DNA of 5,610 bases, from NCBI GenBank assembly GCA_023127905.1, contig JAGMEZ010000343.1, positions 1-5,610 of the forward strand. Direction: 5' to 3'. This document shows positions 1 through 5,403 of the stretch, piece after piece. A program made the position numbers and the translations under genes. The DNA is from Caldifarciminota bacterium. GTDB taxonomy: Bacteria > Hydrothermota > E44-bin80. The notes beneath the pieces were generated by a model. The model had not been told where the DNA came from and did not search any database. It worked only from the letters and a program-made list of their open reading frames with translations. Position 1 is the first letter of the stretch, and every line of letters begins with the position of its first letter.

Positions 1-1146
1 TGTCCCAGAACCTATTGCATATAATTTATTACCAGAACAGAGATAAATGGTTCCTGATGTGTCCATTGCCGGGGTAGAGGTTGTATAGGATTCGATTGGT
101 AAAACCCACTTAATCGTTCCATCCGGATTTATTGCATAGAGTGTATCGTAGGAAGCAACATAGATGGTGCCGTTACCGTCAATTATCGGAGAGGATGTCA
201 CAGAATTCTGCGTGCTGAAAGTCCAGAATAAAGTCCCATCTGGAGTAATTGCATGAAGATTACCATCAAACCCGCCTGCCATATATATGGTGTCACCCTC
301 ACCGATACATGGAGAGGTATATCTGAGATCTCCTAAGCCACCACAACTCCATTTAATTATCCCATTTGGATTTATGGCGTAAAGCGGACCACCAAAACCA
401 GTTGGGAAATATATTACTCCATCAGAACCAACGGTCGGTATGGAGTTTGAGAAATCAAAAGGTGCTCCCCCAATATCCCGTTCCCAATTTACACTTCCAC
501 TTGTATCCACACAGGCAAGATAGTAATTAAACGGACCGGCATGCTGAGTATATAAACAAGATCCATCAAGAGACATAGCAACACTTGCCACATCACATAC
601 TATACCCGTGTTGTAAGACCACTTCAGGTTCCCTGCTATATCAATTGCATAAAGATTACCTGCAATCGCATAGACTGTTCCGTTGGTTCCAATAAGAATG
701 GGAGAATCAATTCCATAGCTGCTTCCCGCAAAAGTCCATCTCAGCTTAGCATAGGTAATAGAATCCTCAATAGCATAAAGGTACTTATCAGAAGAGCCAA
801 AATAGATTGTACCATCAGTGCCAATTGCAGGTGAAGAGAGGATTTCTCCATATGTTGCATATGTCCATTTTAGACTTCCATCCGGATTTATGGCATAGAG
901 ATAACCATCCTGGCACCCGAAATAAATGGTTCCATCTTCAGCTATTGCCGGTGATGACCAATAAATAGCACCACCAAGAGTATATGTCCAAAGTGTATCT
1001 GATGTCTCGGGACCAAAATAAGGACACCTGCCTGTTCTCTGATTATTATATTGAAAGGTAGACCACATAGGCTGTGACCAACCAAATGTAATTGAGAAAG
1101 AAACGATTGCGCATATAAGCAAGAAAATTTTTTTTATGCCACACAT
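1..1146 (-). CDS. Secreted PQQ-like beta-propeller repeat protein (3' end missing)
   Basis: Open minus-strand frame of 382 codons with no stop before the window edge, so the C-terminus lies outside. Residues 1-25 form a signal peptide: Lys-Lys near the start, a hydrophobic core (IFLLICAIVSFSITF), then WSQ as a likely cleavage region. The rest is a repeat of about 40 residues with the pattern SSPAI..DGTIYFG...LYAINPDG.LKW. Units begin near residues 64, 104, 147, 187, 236, 277, 317 and 357. This is the signature of the PQQ-like / outer-membrane-assembly BamB-type propeller fold. No catalytic residues are evident, so it is probably a structural or surface protein and not a quinoprotein dehydrogenase. 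The start is set by AGGAGG (1152-1157) five bases before the ATG. Proteins like this in FCB and WOR-3-type genomes often end in a sorting domain, which cannot be checked here. The gene has its own long upstream gap, so it is probably transcribed separately. Confidence 0.9.
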   Translation of the reverse strand, partial: MCGIKKIFLLICAIVSFSITFGWSQPMWSTFQYNNQRTGRCPYFGPETSDTLWTYTLGGAIYWSSPAIAEDGTIYFGCQDGYLYAINPDGSLKWTYATYGEILSSPAIGTDGTIYFGSSDKYLYAIEDSITYAKLRWTFAGSSYGIDSPILIGTNGTVYAIAGNLYAIDIAGNLKWSYNTGIVCDVASVAMSLDGSCLYTQHAGPFNYYLACVDTSGSVNWERDIGGAPFDFSNSIPTVGSDGVIYFPTGFGGPLYAINPNGIIKWSCGGLGDLRYTSPCIGEGDTIYMAGGFDGNLHAITPDGTLFWTFSTQNSVTSSPIIDGNGTIYVASYDTLYAINPDGTIKWVLPIESYTTSTPAMDTSGTIYLCSGNKLYAIGSGT

Positions 1147-1489
1147 CACTTCCTCCTATGTCATTTTTAACCACCATGTTTCGTCATTTCCTTTTCTTAA
1201 TATATTGTAAACTGAAATGTGTATTTTTGAGCAATTAATCCTTTCCATAAGATATTGAATTTTATTGCTTTACATGGTTAAATTTTTTCATTTTACAAAA
1301 TATCCCATTTTAATTGAAATTTTTCTATTAAACTACTAATTAAGGCAAATGACTGATTGAATTCGAGTTTGTACGGCAACAAATATCTGTAGTTAATAAT
1401 TTAAAAGATTATTTAACAAAATATCAAAATTAAGAATAGAATATTTTTATAAGGATGTCAAGAGAAATATAGGAAAATTCATATGTTTA
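1147..1489. other. AT-rich intergenic region, presumed promoter of the propeller gene
   Basis: A 343-base gap, strongly AT-rich, between the 135-aa gene and the propeller gene. It holds the ribosome binding site of the propeller gene at its left end. I see no ORF worth calling, no RNA gene and no hairpin followed by a T-run. A promoter reading leftward must be expected here, but no convincing -35/-10 pair stands out. TTGCTC and TACAAT are present on the minus strand with a 19-base spacer, which is weak. Confidence 0.5.
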
Positions 1490-1897
1490 TTATCCGTTTG
1501 AATTCCTTTTCTCTCTGAGATAATTAACCTTCATCCTGGTTATTAATCCTCTTCCTCGATGATAACTGAGAATCTCTTCCGGTTTATTAATCTCTTTGTC
1601 AATCGGATAATAAGAGGGACGCCCATGCCCTACAACGACAAAAAAATGTTTATCTTCTTTAGTTCGAACTTCGTACACCCGTCCCGCAACATGTTTTAAC
1701 AACAGCTCCGGAACACCAATTATTTCACCTATGAAATCTTCTATCCCCTCTTCCTTTGTCCATTGTATGAGCCAGTTTGCTTCATCCTTTTTGTATACCT
1801 CTGCACAGTTCTCGGATATTTTAACCCTTTTGCTTAACATAATCTCTTTTTCTTCCTGTCCCACAATCTCTTCCTTTCCCAATTCTTCCCCTCTCAT
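1490..1897 (-). CDS. Hypothetical protein, 135 aa
   Basis: I do not recognise this protein. The first 19 residues are very acidic and Glu/Lys-rich. The remainder alternates charged and aliphatic residues, including AGRVYEVRTK (71-80), a hydrophobic HFFVVVGHGRP stretch (84-94) and a basic tail. There is no signal peptide or membrane segment, so it is probably cytoplasmic. It follows the repeat protein by only 9 bases, or 4 bases if that gene were read in its restored frame, which suggests one transcript and translational coupling. The first ATG lacks a clear ribosome binding site. The internal ATG at 1838-1840 (residue 20) has AGGAAG about 11 bases upstream, so the true protein may be 116 aa starting MLSKRVK. 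Compact size and normal composition from residue 20 on favour a real gene. Function is unknown. Confidence 0.6.
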   Translation of the reverse strand: MRGEELGKEEIVGQEEKEIMLSKRVKISENCAEVYKKDEANWLIQWTKEEGIEDFIGEIIGVPELLLKHVAGRVYEVRTKEDKHFFVVVGHGRPSYYPIDKEINKPEEILSYHRGRGLITRMKVNYLREKRNSNG

Positions 1898-1901
1898 TTT
1901 A

Positions 1902-2024
1902 CTATTTTACAAATAAAATCTTTTTTGTCTCTGTGTAATCACAATGGGAAAACCTGCAATAATAGATACCTGAAGGAAGTAGCTTGCCATCATTATTCCT
2001 ACCATCCCATTCCAGCTTCGCTGG
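1902..2024 (-). pseudogene. Out-of-frame end of the T9SS sorting domain
   Basis: In the frame next to the one now read through the repeat-protein gene, 40 codons and a TAG stop encode PAKLEWDGRNNDG, then KLLPSGIYYCRF, then TETKKILFVK. This is the normal last third of a Por-type sorting domain: W-D-G-x-x-N/D-x-G, then L-P-S-G-I-Y, then a closing basic TKK-hydrophobic strand. It follows directly on the three-copy 7-base repeat. The frame now translated gives instead an atypical tail (SFQRSWNGMVGIMMASY and on) and stops at 1907. The displaced sequence is undamaged, so the frameshift is recent, reversible, or a sequencing artefact. Confidence 0.85.
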
Positions 2025-3658
2025 AAGGATAAAGGATAAAGGATAAACTCCCTCACCTTCCTCCCCGTAACATCAAAAATCAGCAAAGAGATGTCAGATT
2101 CATTGTTTCCGTTTTCTGAATTCTGTCCTCTGTCTTCTGTTATCTGGAATTTTATTTCTACCTTTTCACTGAATGGATTCGGAGAAATACTTAAATATCC
2201 TTTTATTCCCATAACCCTTGCTGAAACAGGTCCATACCACTGAGTGTTCCCATTTGTCCTGACAACACCAAGTTTGTAATAATGTGTACTTCCTGGTATT
2301 ACATCTTCATCCCTATAGGAATAAGTTCTTGGTCCAGGAGAAGAACCGGAGCCAGGAACTTGCGCAATATCAACGTAATCGGTATCGATAGATTTCCTGA
2401 GAATACGATACTGTAAGCAATCATCCTCCATCTCAAGCCTCCACTGAAGTTTAACATAGTAAGATTCTGATACTGCTGAAAAGGAAACTGTATTAACACT
2501 CAGTGGGTCAGATTCAAGTTTTATAAGATAAACATCTGAACCACCTGCACCAAACGAAGAAGTAGCTCCGGCAATGATGTATCCATTATCAGATGTCCGT
2601 TGAACTGAACTTGCACTATCTCGGCTTGTCCCTCCACAGGTCTTTGTCCAGAGTATTTCACCCGATTGATCTGTCCTTACAAGATAAACATCTTTATTAC
2701 CTGCGCCAAAAGACTCTGTCATACCTGCAATAATGTATCCATCAAGAAAAGTCTGTTTTACTGAATAGGCTTTATCCCAATCTGTTCCACCATAGGTCTT
2801 TGCCCACTCTGCATTGCCATTTGCATCTCTTTTTATAAGACAGAAATCCCACTCCTGTGTGCTGTTGGGCCATGTTTCTCCCGCAATGATATATCCCCCA
2901 TCAGAAGTCTCTTGAACCGCATTGCCAAAATCATCTTCTCCAAGATTAATCGTCTTTATCCAGACGGTGCTACCATCTGAATTAGTCTTTGCTAAATAAA
3001 CATCAGGAAAAGGAAGTGGGTTTGTATTTCCTGCTGTGATATATGTCCCATCTTCAGTTTCTTGAACATCCATCCACCAACTCATCATCCCTGCTCCATA
3101 AATCTTCGCCCAGAGGCTATCACCGTTGGCATCGGTCTTGATGAGATAATCATCAATAAACGAAACTGTCGTTAGCCCGGCAATGATGTATCCACCTCCA
3201 GCAAGTTCATCGACCGAATATCCTCTCTCATCGCTTGACGTGCCATATGTCTTTGTCCAGACTGTATCGCCATTAGCATAGGTTTTTATAAGATAAACAT
3301 CCTCACCACCATTACCATAAGACCTCGTAAAGCCGGCAATGATGTATCCACCATCCGAGGTCGGTTGAACCGAATAGCCCCGATCATCACCTGTTCCTCC
3401 ATAGGTCTTCTCCCAGATAACGACACCATCAGCATCAGTCTTTATAAGATAAACATCATTACTACCTGCACCAGACGAGTTAGTATATCCTGCAATAATA
3501 TATCCTCCACCAGTAAGTTCAACAACTGAATAGCCAACATCGGTACCCGTACCGCCATAGGTCTTTGTCCGTAGGGTATCAGGAGCCTGGGCAAAGAGGT
3601 TAGTAATGCAGAATAATAACAACCCTGTAAACAGTATTATCTTATATCGATTCTCCAT
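1907..3658 (-). CDS. Secreted seven-repeat protein with Fn3-like and frameshifted T9SS C-terminal domain
   Basis: As read, 583 aa. Residues 1-24 are a signal peptide (KIILFTGLLLFCITNLFAQ, cleavage likely after Ala-Gln). Seven repeats follow, starting near 33, 85, 137, 186, 236, 288 and 340 (period 49-52). Each has TYGG, then GYSVxxTxDGGYIIAG, then DVYLIKTDxxGxxxW, and together they probably form a seven-bladed beta-propeller. Residues about 390-482 look like a fibronectin-III-type domain (YRILRKS ... YSYRDEDVIPGSTHYYKLG). From 488 comes a Por-type type IX secretion sorting domain (LSISPNPFSEKVEIKF ... LLIFDVTGRKVREF). After residue 539 the frame departs from the domain at a 7-base tandem repeat; the proper ending is in the next frame, to 1902. 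The start is fixed by AGGAGG five bases upstream (3664-3669). Known members are exported and cleaved or anchored at the surface. As read, sorting would probably fail. The substrate or ligand is unknown. Confidence 0.9.
   Translation of the reverse strand: MENRYKIILFTGLLLFCITNLFAQAPDTLRTKTYGGTGTDVGYSVVELTGGGYIIAGYTNSSGAGSNDVYLIKTDADGVVIWEKTYGGTGDDRGYSVQPTSDGGYIIAGFTRSYGNGGEDVYLIKTYANGDTVWTKTYGTSSDERGYSVDELAGGGYIIAGLTTVSFIDDYLIKTDANGDSLWAKIYGAGMMSWWMDVQETEDGTYITAGNTNPLPFPDVYLAKTNSDGSTVWIKTINLGEDDFGNAVQETSDGGYIIAGETWPNSTQEWDFCLIKRDANGNAEWAKTYGGTDWDKAYSVKQTFLDGYIIAGMTESFGAGNKDVYLVRTDQSGEILWTKTCGGTSRDSASSVQRTSDNGYIIAGATSSFGAGGSDVYLIKLESDPLSVNTVSFSAVSESYYVKLQWRLEMEDDCLQYRILRKSIDTDYVDIAQVPGSGSSPGPRTYSYRDEDVIPGSTHYYKLGVVRTNGNTQWYGPVSARVMGIKGYLSISPNPFSEKVEIKFQITEDRGQNSENGNNESDISLLIFDVTGRKVREFILYPLSFQRSWNGMVGIMMASYFLQVSIIAGFPIVITQRQKRFYL
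2010..2026. repeat. Perfect 7-bp hairpin beside the heptamer tract
   Basis: TTCCAGC - TTC - GCTGGAA is a perfect inverted repeat with a three-base loop. It directly abuts the first heptamer unit. It lies inside coding sequence (codons for the PAKLEW region of the sorting domain). A stable hairpin next to a tandem tract is a plausible aid to replication slippage; that role is inference. Confidence 0.6.
2027..2047 (-). repeat. Tandem heptanucleotide repeat, 3 copies (coding strand TTTATCC)
   Basis: Three exact copies of GGATAAA on the plus strand, TTTATCC on the coding strand, inside the sorting-domain part of the repeat-protein gene. The unit is not a multiple of three, so each gain or loss changes the reading frame. 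With three copies the frame leaves the domain. With one copy the protein reads VREFILPAKLEWDG and with four it reads FILYPLSFILPAKLEWDG; both continue to the TAG at 1902-1904. One copy gives the most natural sorting-domain sequence and is the likely ancestor. Confidence 0.9.
2112..2146 (-). repeat. Degenerate heptamer-period tract, 5 units (coding strand CAGANNN)
   Basis: Plus strand units TTTTCTG, AATTCTG, TCCTCTG, TCTTCTG and TTATCTG share TCTG with a strict 7-base period. On the coding strand this gives a hydrophilic stretch (ITEDRGQNSEN, residues 506-516) within a larger low-complexity insert up to about residue 520. The insert sits between two beta-strands of the sorting domain (VEIKF and SDISLLIFDV). 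It looks like an expanded linker and not a conserved part of the fold. Units differ at the variable positions, so this tract is older or less active than the exact one at 2027-2047. Confidence 0.6.
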
Positions 3659-3701
3659 TTTTACCTCCTTTTTCTCACCGTAGTACTGGGAAAAACTTCA
3701 C

Positions 3702-4016
3702 CACAGAGCATGTGCTGAGTGAATACGAAGTGCACACAGAGGTTATTTAGATTCAACAACTTATTAAACATTGCCTTCCCTCCCCCCTCTGTGAACTCAA
3801 ATGTGTTTCCTATCTCAAGCATTTATCCTAACTTCTCTATATTAAAAGCTTGAATACTTCTGCGTTTCGGAAAAGAATTTCCTGAAATCCTTTCCTTTAT
3901 TTCCTTACTTTGTACCGATTCATTTAGATTTCTTCGAGCTGTCATAATTTCCCTATTTTGTCTTTTATGTTTTTTTTGAGAACACAGAGATATTTTTTTT
4001 CTCTGTGACCTCTGTG
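3702..4016. repeat. CACAGAG heptamer cluster in both orientations
   Basis: CACAGAG occurs on the plus strand at 3702-3708, 3735-3741 and 3983-3989, and on the minus strand at 3787-3793, 4001-4007 and 4010-4016. The outermost copies face each other, ACCACAGAG at the left and its complement at the right, giving a roughly 315-base element with inverted ends. At the right end the minus strand reads ACCACAGAGGTCACAGAG. An 8-bp hairpin (CACAGAGA 3983-3990 with TCTCTGTG 4000-4007) is included. Similar ACCACAGAG.CACAGAG strings are, from memory, dispersed intergenic repeats in several environmental phyla and often sit beside GxxExxY-type genes. No such gene is readable here. Confidence 0.65.
3823..3945 (-). 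CDS. Doubtful small ORF, 40 aa
   Basis: An ATG with a weak purine-rich site (AGGGA, four bases upstream) opens 40 codons, starting MTARRNLNESVQSKEIKERI, ending at TAA. The product would be basic and hydrophilic, with no signal or membrane segment. It lies entirely inside the CACAGAG-bounded element. I do not recognise it. The short length and repeat setting make a chance ORF, or a relic of a decayed gene, as likely as a real small protein. Confidence 0.2.
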   Translation of the reverse strand: MTARRNLNESVQSKEIKERISGNSFPKRRSIQAFNIEKLG

Positions 4017-4060
4017 GTTTCTTTCATATTCTTTGATGTTATTTTTCCCACTACCAATTA

Positions 4061-4100
4061 GGGACAGCGTCCATCCCCAACGTCAGCCCCAGTTGCCTGA
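4061..4100. repeat. GC-rich island, possible REP-like remnant
   Basis: Forty bases with 26 G or C in an otherwise AT-rich gap, starting 5 bases beyond the stop of the 78-aa gene. It contains a short hairpin GGAC-AGC-GTCC (4062-4072), preceded by AATTAGGGACAG. From memory, AATTAGGGACAG-type strings resemble sequences found around REP-associated tyrosine transposases. No such transposase is present, and the hairpin stem is only 4 bp, so this is a tentative call. Confidence 0.35.
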
Positions 4101-4104
4101 TTTC

Positions 4105-4341
4105 TCACTGCATCTGAGATTCAAATACTTTTTTTATATGATCCAATCTCTTATTTATATCCCTTACTTCATCCTCAAGACCCATCTTCTTCGCCAAATT
4201 AACTGCTTCAAAAAGTAATTCCTTTACTTCACTAAAGTATGCGCCTGAACCCACTGGACCAGAAGCTTCATACATTTCTTCATATATTTCTTCTGCTCTT
4301 GCCTTTAGTCTATTTAAATGGGGCAGTTCGTTATTTTTCAT
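4105..4341 (-). CDS. Small acidic helical protein, 78 aa, unknown function
   Basis: A short, mostly helical, charged protein. Features are LNRLKARAEEIYEEMYEASG (9-28), a Gly-containing turn (GPVGSGAYF), then KELLFEAVNLAKKMGLEDEV and RDINKRLDHIKKVFESQ at the end. There is no signal peptide or membrane span, so it is probably cytoplasmic. I have a vague recollection of similar small conserved proteins ending in DHIKxVFxSQ in environmental bacteria, but no named function. The ATG has no good ribosome binding site. A perfect one lies 55 bases upstream, in front of a 15-codon ORF in another frame; if one A is an extra base, the two join into a 96-aa protein. It follows the DUF6544-type gene on the same strand and is probably in its operon. 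Confidence 0.6.
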   Translation of the reverse strand: MKNNELPHLNRLKARAEEIYEEMYEASGPVGSGAYFSEVKELLFEAVNLAKKMGLEDEVRDINKRLDHIKKVFESQMQ

Positions 4342-4348
4342 TTTTTGA

Positions 4349-4396
4349 TTATAGACCCCGTTTCCCCATTTTTGTAAAAGAAGATAAAATTTTCAT
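4349..4396 (-). CDS. 15-codon ORF with strong ribosome binding site: leader or frameshifted gene start
   Basis: ATG to TAA encodes MKILSSFTKMGKRGL. It sits 15 bases after the stop of the DUF6544-type gene, behind AGGAG with a 5-base spacer, and ends 7 bases before the ATG of the 78-aa gene. It could be a translated leader whose ribosomes re-initiate on the next ATG. It could also be the true start of the 78-aa gene. Removing one T from the T5 run at 4369-4373 (A5 on the coding strand) makes the reading MKILSSFTKWGNGVYNQK, joined in frame to MKNNELPH, for 96 aa in all. I cannot choose between these from sequence alone. Confidence 0.4.
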   Translation of the reverse strand: MKILSSFTKMGKRGL

Positions 4397-4401
4397 AAGC
4401 G

Positions 4402-4406
4402 CTCCT
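4402..4406 (-). promoter_or_regulatory. Ribosome binding site AGGAG for the 15-codon ORF
   Basis: The coding strand reads TGA TTAAA AGGAG CGCTT ATG, so the site lies between the DUF6544-type stop and the next ATG. It is better than any site before the 78-aa ATG, which makes it the main evidence that translation of the downstream unit begins at 4396. Confidence 0.6.
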
Positions 4407-4411
4407 TTTAA

Positions 4412-5269
4412 TCAATATATTGAAGGGTTATTATACTCAATATCTGTAATTTCCAATCTTATGTAAGAAAAATCACCAGATTTTAAATGCCATACTCCTT
4501 CACCTTTGATAGGTATCCTAATCCCATTAAATTCCCCATATTCGCTAATCGGTGTAGACCATTTCTCAAGAGAAAACTGTCCATCAATGTCCATATAACG
4601 TTCGGCGATCATATTCGTAAATTCACCTTGTTCATTAAAATAGAAAACTGCTGAAGCTGTTACATCTTGATAACTCATTGTTGCTTTAGCAGATTTAGAA
4701 TCAATAGGATCCCATTCGATATAATCACTTAATGCTGCCGTTGGAAACCACATAATTTCATTTAAATATCGTAATAGAGTACCCTGAGTTATTTCTTCTC
4801 CTATTGCATCGGCAACGGTAATCAAAGATAACAGTTTGATGAGCATATTTCCTTTGCCTTCATAGTACATATCTCTACCTGTTATCGAAAGAAATGGCGT
4901 TGCCTTCATCGTGGTATACCAGATAAAAGCAGGAGAATCGGTGGTATAATATTCTTCAGCCTTAAACGGCATCCAATTTTTATCTTTTTTTTGTCGGAAA
5001 AATCCTTTTTGTTTTAGTCGAACAGATAAGGTTCGCTCTTTTCCGATGACTTGTGAGTATTTTAACCATCTTTGAACAGGTTCGGGTAGTCCTTCAATAT
5101 CTGCTTCGGTAATAACTTTTGGTTTAATTTTTTTACTCTTTTCAAACATTTCAGTTACTTCCCGTTTAACTTGTCTATTAAATATAATGTTACCAATAGC
5201 AATAGAAGATGCTATAATAATGATAATTATGATCAAGATCACCAGAACAATTAGTAAAATCTTGGCCAT
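4412..5269 (-). CDS. Membrane-anchored DUF6544-family protein
   Basis: 285 aa. Residues 2-28 form one N-terminal membrane segment (with seven Ile in a row at 13-19) and the rest should be a soluble, probably extracytoplasmic, domain. Family-like features are LPEPVQRWLKYS (61-72), the basic strand SVRLKQKGFFR (82-92), W99-MPFKAEE, a PAFIW motif (113-117), GRDMYYEGKGNML (131-143), LLRYLNEIMWFPTAAL (165-180), then IEWDPID, a late W-STP and IRIPIKGEGVWHL (250-262). This pattern matches what I know of DUF6544, a family of unknown function; no enzymatic residues can be assigned. Length is normal for the family. AGGAGT, eight bases upstream, sets the start. The gene follows the ester cyclase fragment by 134 bases, across a composition change. 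Recognition is from memory, so the family name is likely but not certain. Confidence 0.75.
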   Translation of the reverse strand: MAKILLIVLVILIIIIIIIASSIAIGNIIFNRQVKREVTEMFEKSKKIKPKVITEADIEGLPEPVQRWLKYSQVIGKERTLSVRLKQKGFFRQKKDKNWMPFKAEEYYTTDSPAFIWYTTMKATPFLSITGRDMYYEGKGNMLIKLLSLITVADAIGEEITQGTLLRYLNEIMWFPTAALSDYIEWDPIDSKSAKATMSYQDVTASAVFYFNEQGEFTNMIAERYMDIDGQFSLEKWSTPISEYGEFNGIRIPIKGEGVWHLKSGDFSYIRLEITDIEYNNPSIY

Positions 5270-5310
5270 TTTTACTTACTCCTTTTATTTAAATATATTT
5301 TACTTAAGGC

Positions 5311-5346
5311 GGCTAACGTCTGCATTCATGCGTGCGAGTGTTGGCT
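5311..5346. repeat. Imperfect inverted repeat at the GC boundary (weak attC-like look)
   Basis: GGCTAAC (5311-5317) pairs with GTTGGCT (5340-5346) through seven positions, two of them G-T, around a 22-base interior that contains GCATTCATGC. It sits almost exactly where the AT-rich sequence gives way to GC-rich sequence. On the minus strand the left arm reads GTTAGCC, near an integron core site (GTTRRRY) but not matching it, and the element is far shorter than a usual attC. Recorded as an observation, not a called recombination site. Confidence 0.25.
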
Positions 5347-5403
5347 CATCATCGAGCGTTGCTCCGTAGATCGCCGTGAGCAGTCAGGAGTTCGATGCAC
5401 CAG

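Larger units (their letters stand above)
3659..4104. other. 446-base intergenic region upstream of the repeat-protein gene
   Basis: This gap separates the 78-aa gene from the repeat-protein gene. It holds the AGGAGG site of the latter (3664-3669), a cluster of CACAGAG heptamers (3702-4016), a doubtful 40-codon ORF (3823-3945) and a GC-rich island (4061-4100). T-runs occur at 3971-3977 and 3993-4000 on the plus strand. I cannot point to a convincing promoter or a classical terminator; the hairpin at 3983-4007 carries its T-run in the loop, not after the stem. Confidence 0.5.

Noticed and set aside
1163..1260. Promoter TTGCTC - 19 bases - TACAAT for the propeller gene
   Set aside because: Both hexamers and the spacing are poor, and such matches are common in sequence this AT-rich. 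The host sigma-factor consensus is unknown.
1295..1425. 10-bp direct repeat ACAAAATATC at 1295-1304 and 1416-1425
   Set aside because: Expected by chance in a very AT-rich stretch; no longer similarity surrounds it.
1731..1916. Plus-strand ORF of 61 codons opposite the 135-aa gene
   Set aside because: Antisense shadow: Ser/Leu/Phe-rich product mirroring the Glu/Lys-rich opposite strand, and no ribosome site.
2299..2499. Minus-strand ORF of 66 codons inside the repeat-protein gene
   Set aside because: It lies wholly within the Fn3-like coding region in another frame; the main frame has clear domain conservation there.
2500..3560. Many near-identical DNA strings such as ATAAGATAAACATC, considered as a CRISPR-like or dispersed repeat array
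   Set aside because: They are in register with the seven protein repeats and encode the DVYLIKT motif, so they are coding repeats.
3983..4007. Hairpin CACAGAGA/TCTCTGTG as a rho-independent terminator
   Set aside because: The T-run is in the loop, not after the stem, on the plus strand, and on the minus strand the stem is followed by a mixed and then A-rich sequence. It is better explained as part of the CACAGAG repeat cluster.
4062..4072. GGAC-AGC-GTCC hairpin as terminator of the 78-aa gene
   Set aside because: The stem is only 4 bp and no T-run follows on the minus strand.
4239..4466. Plus-strand ORF of 75 codons overlapping the 78-aa gene and the end of the DUF6544-type gene
   Set aside because: Antisense to better-supported minus-strand genes, with no ribosome site and no recognisable protein pattern.
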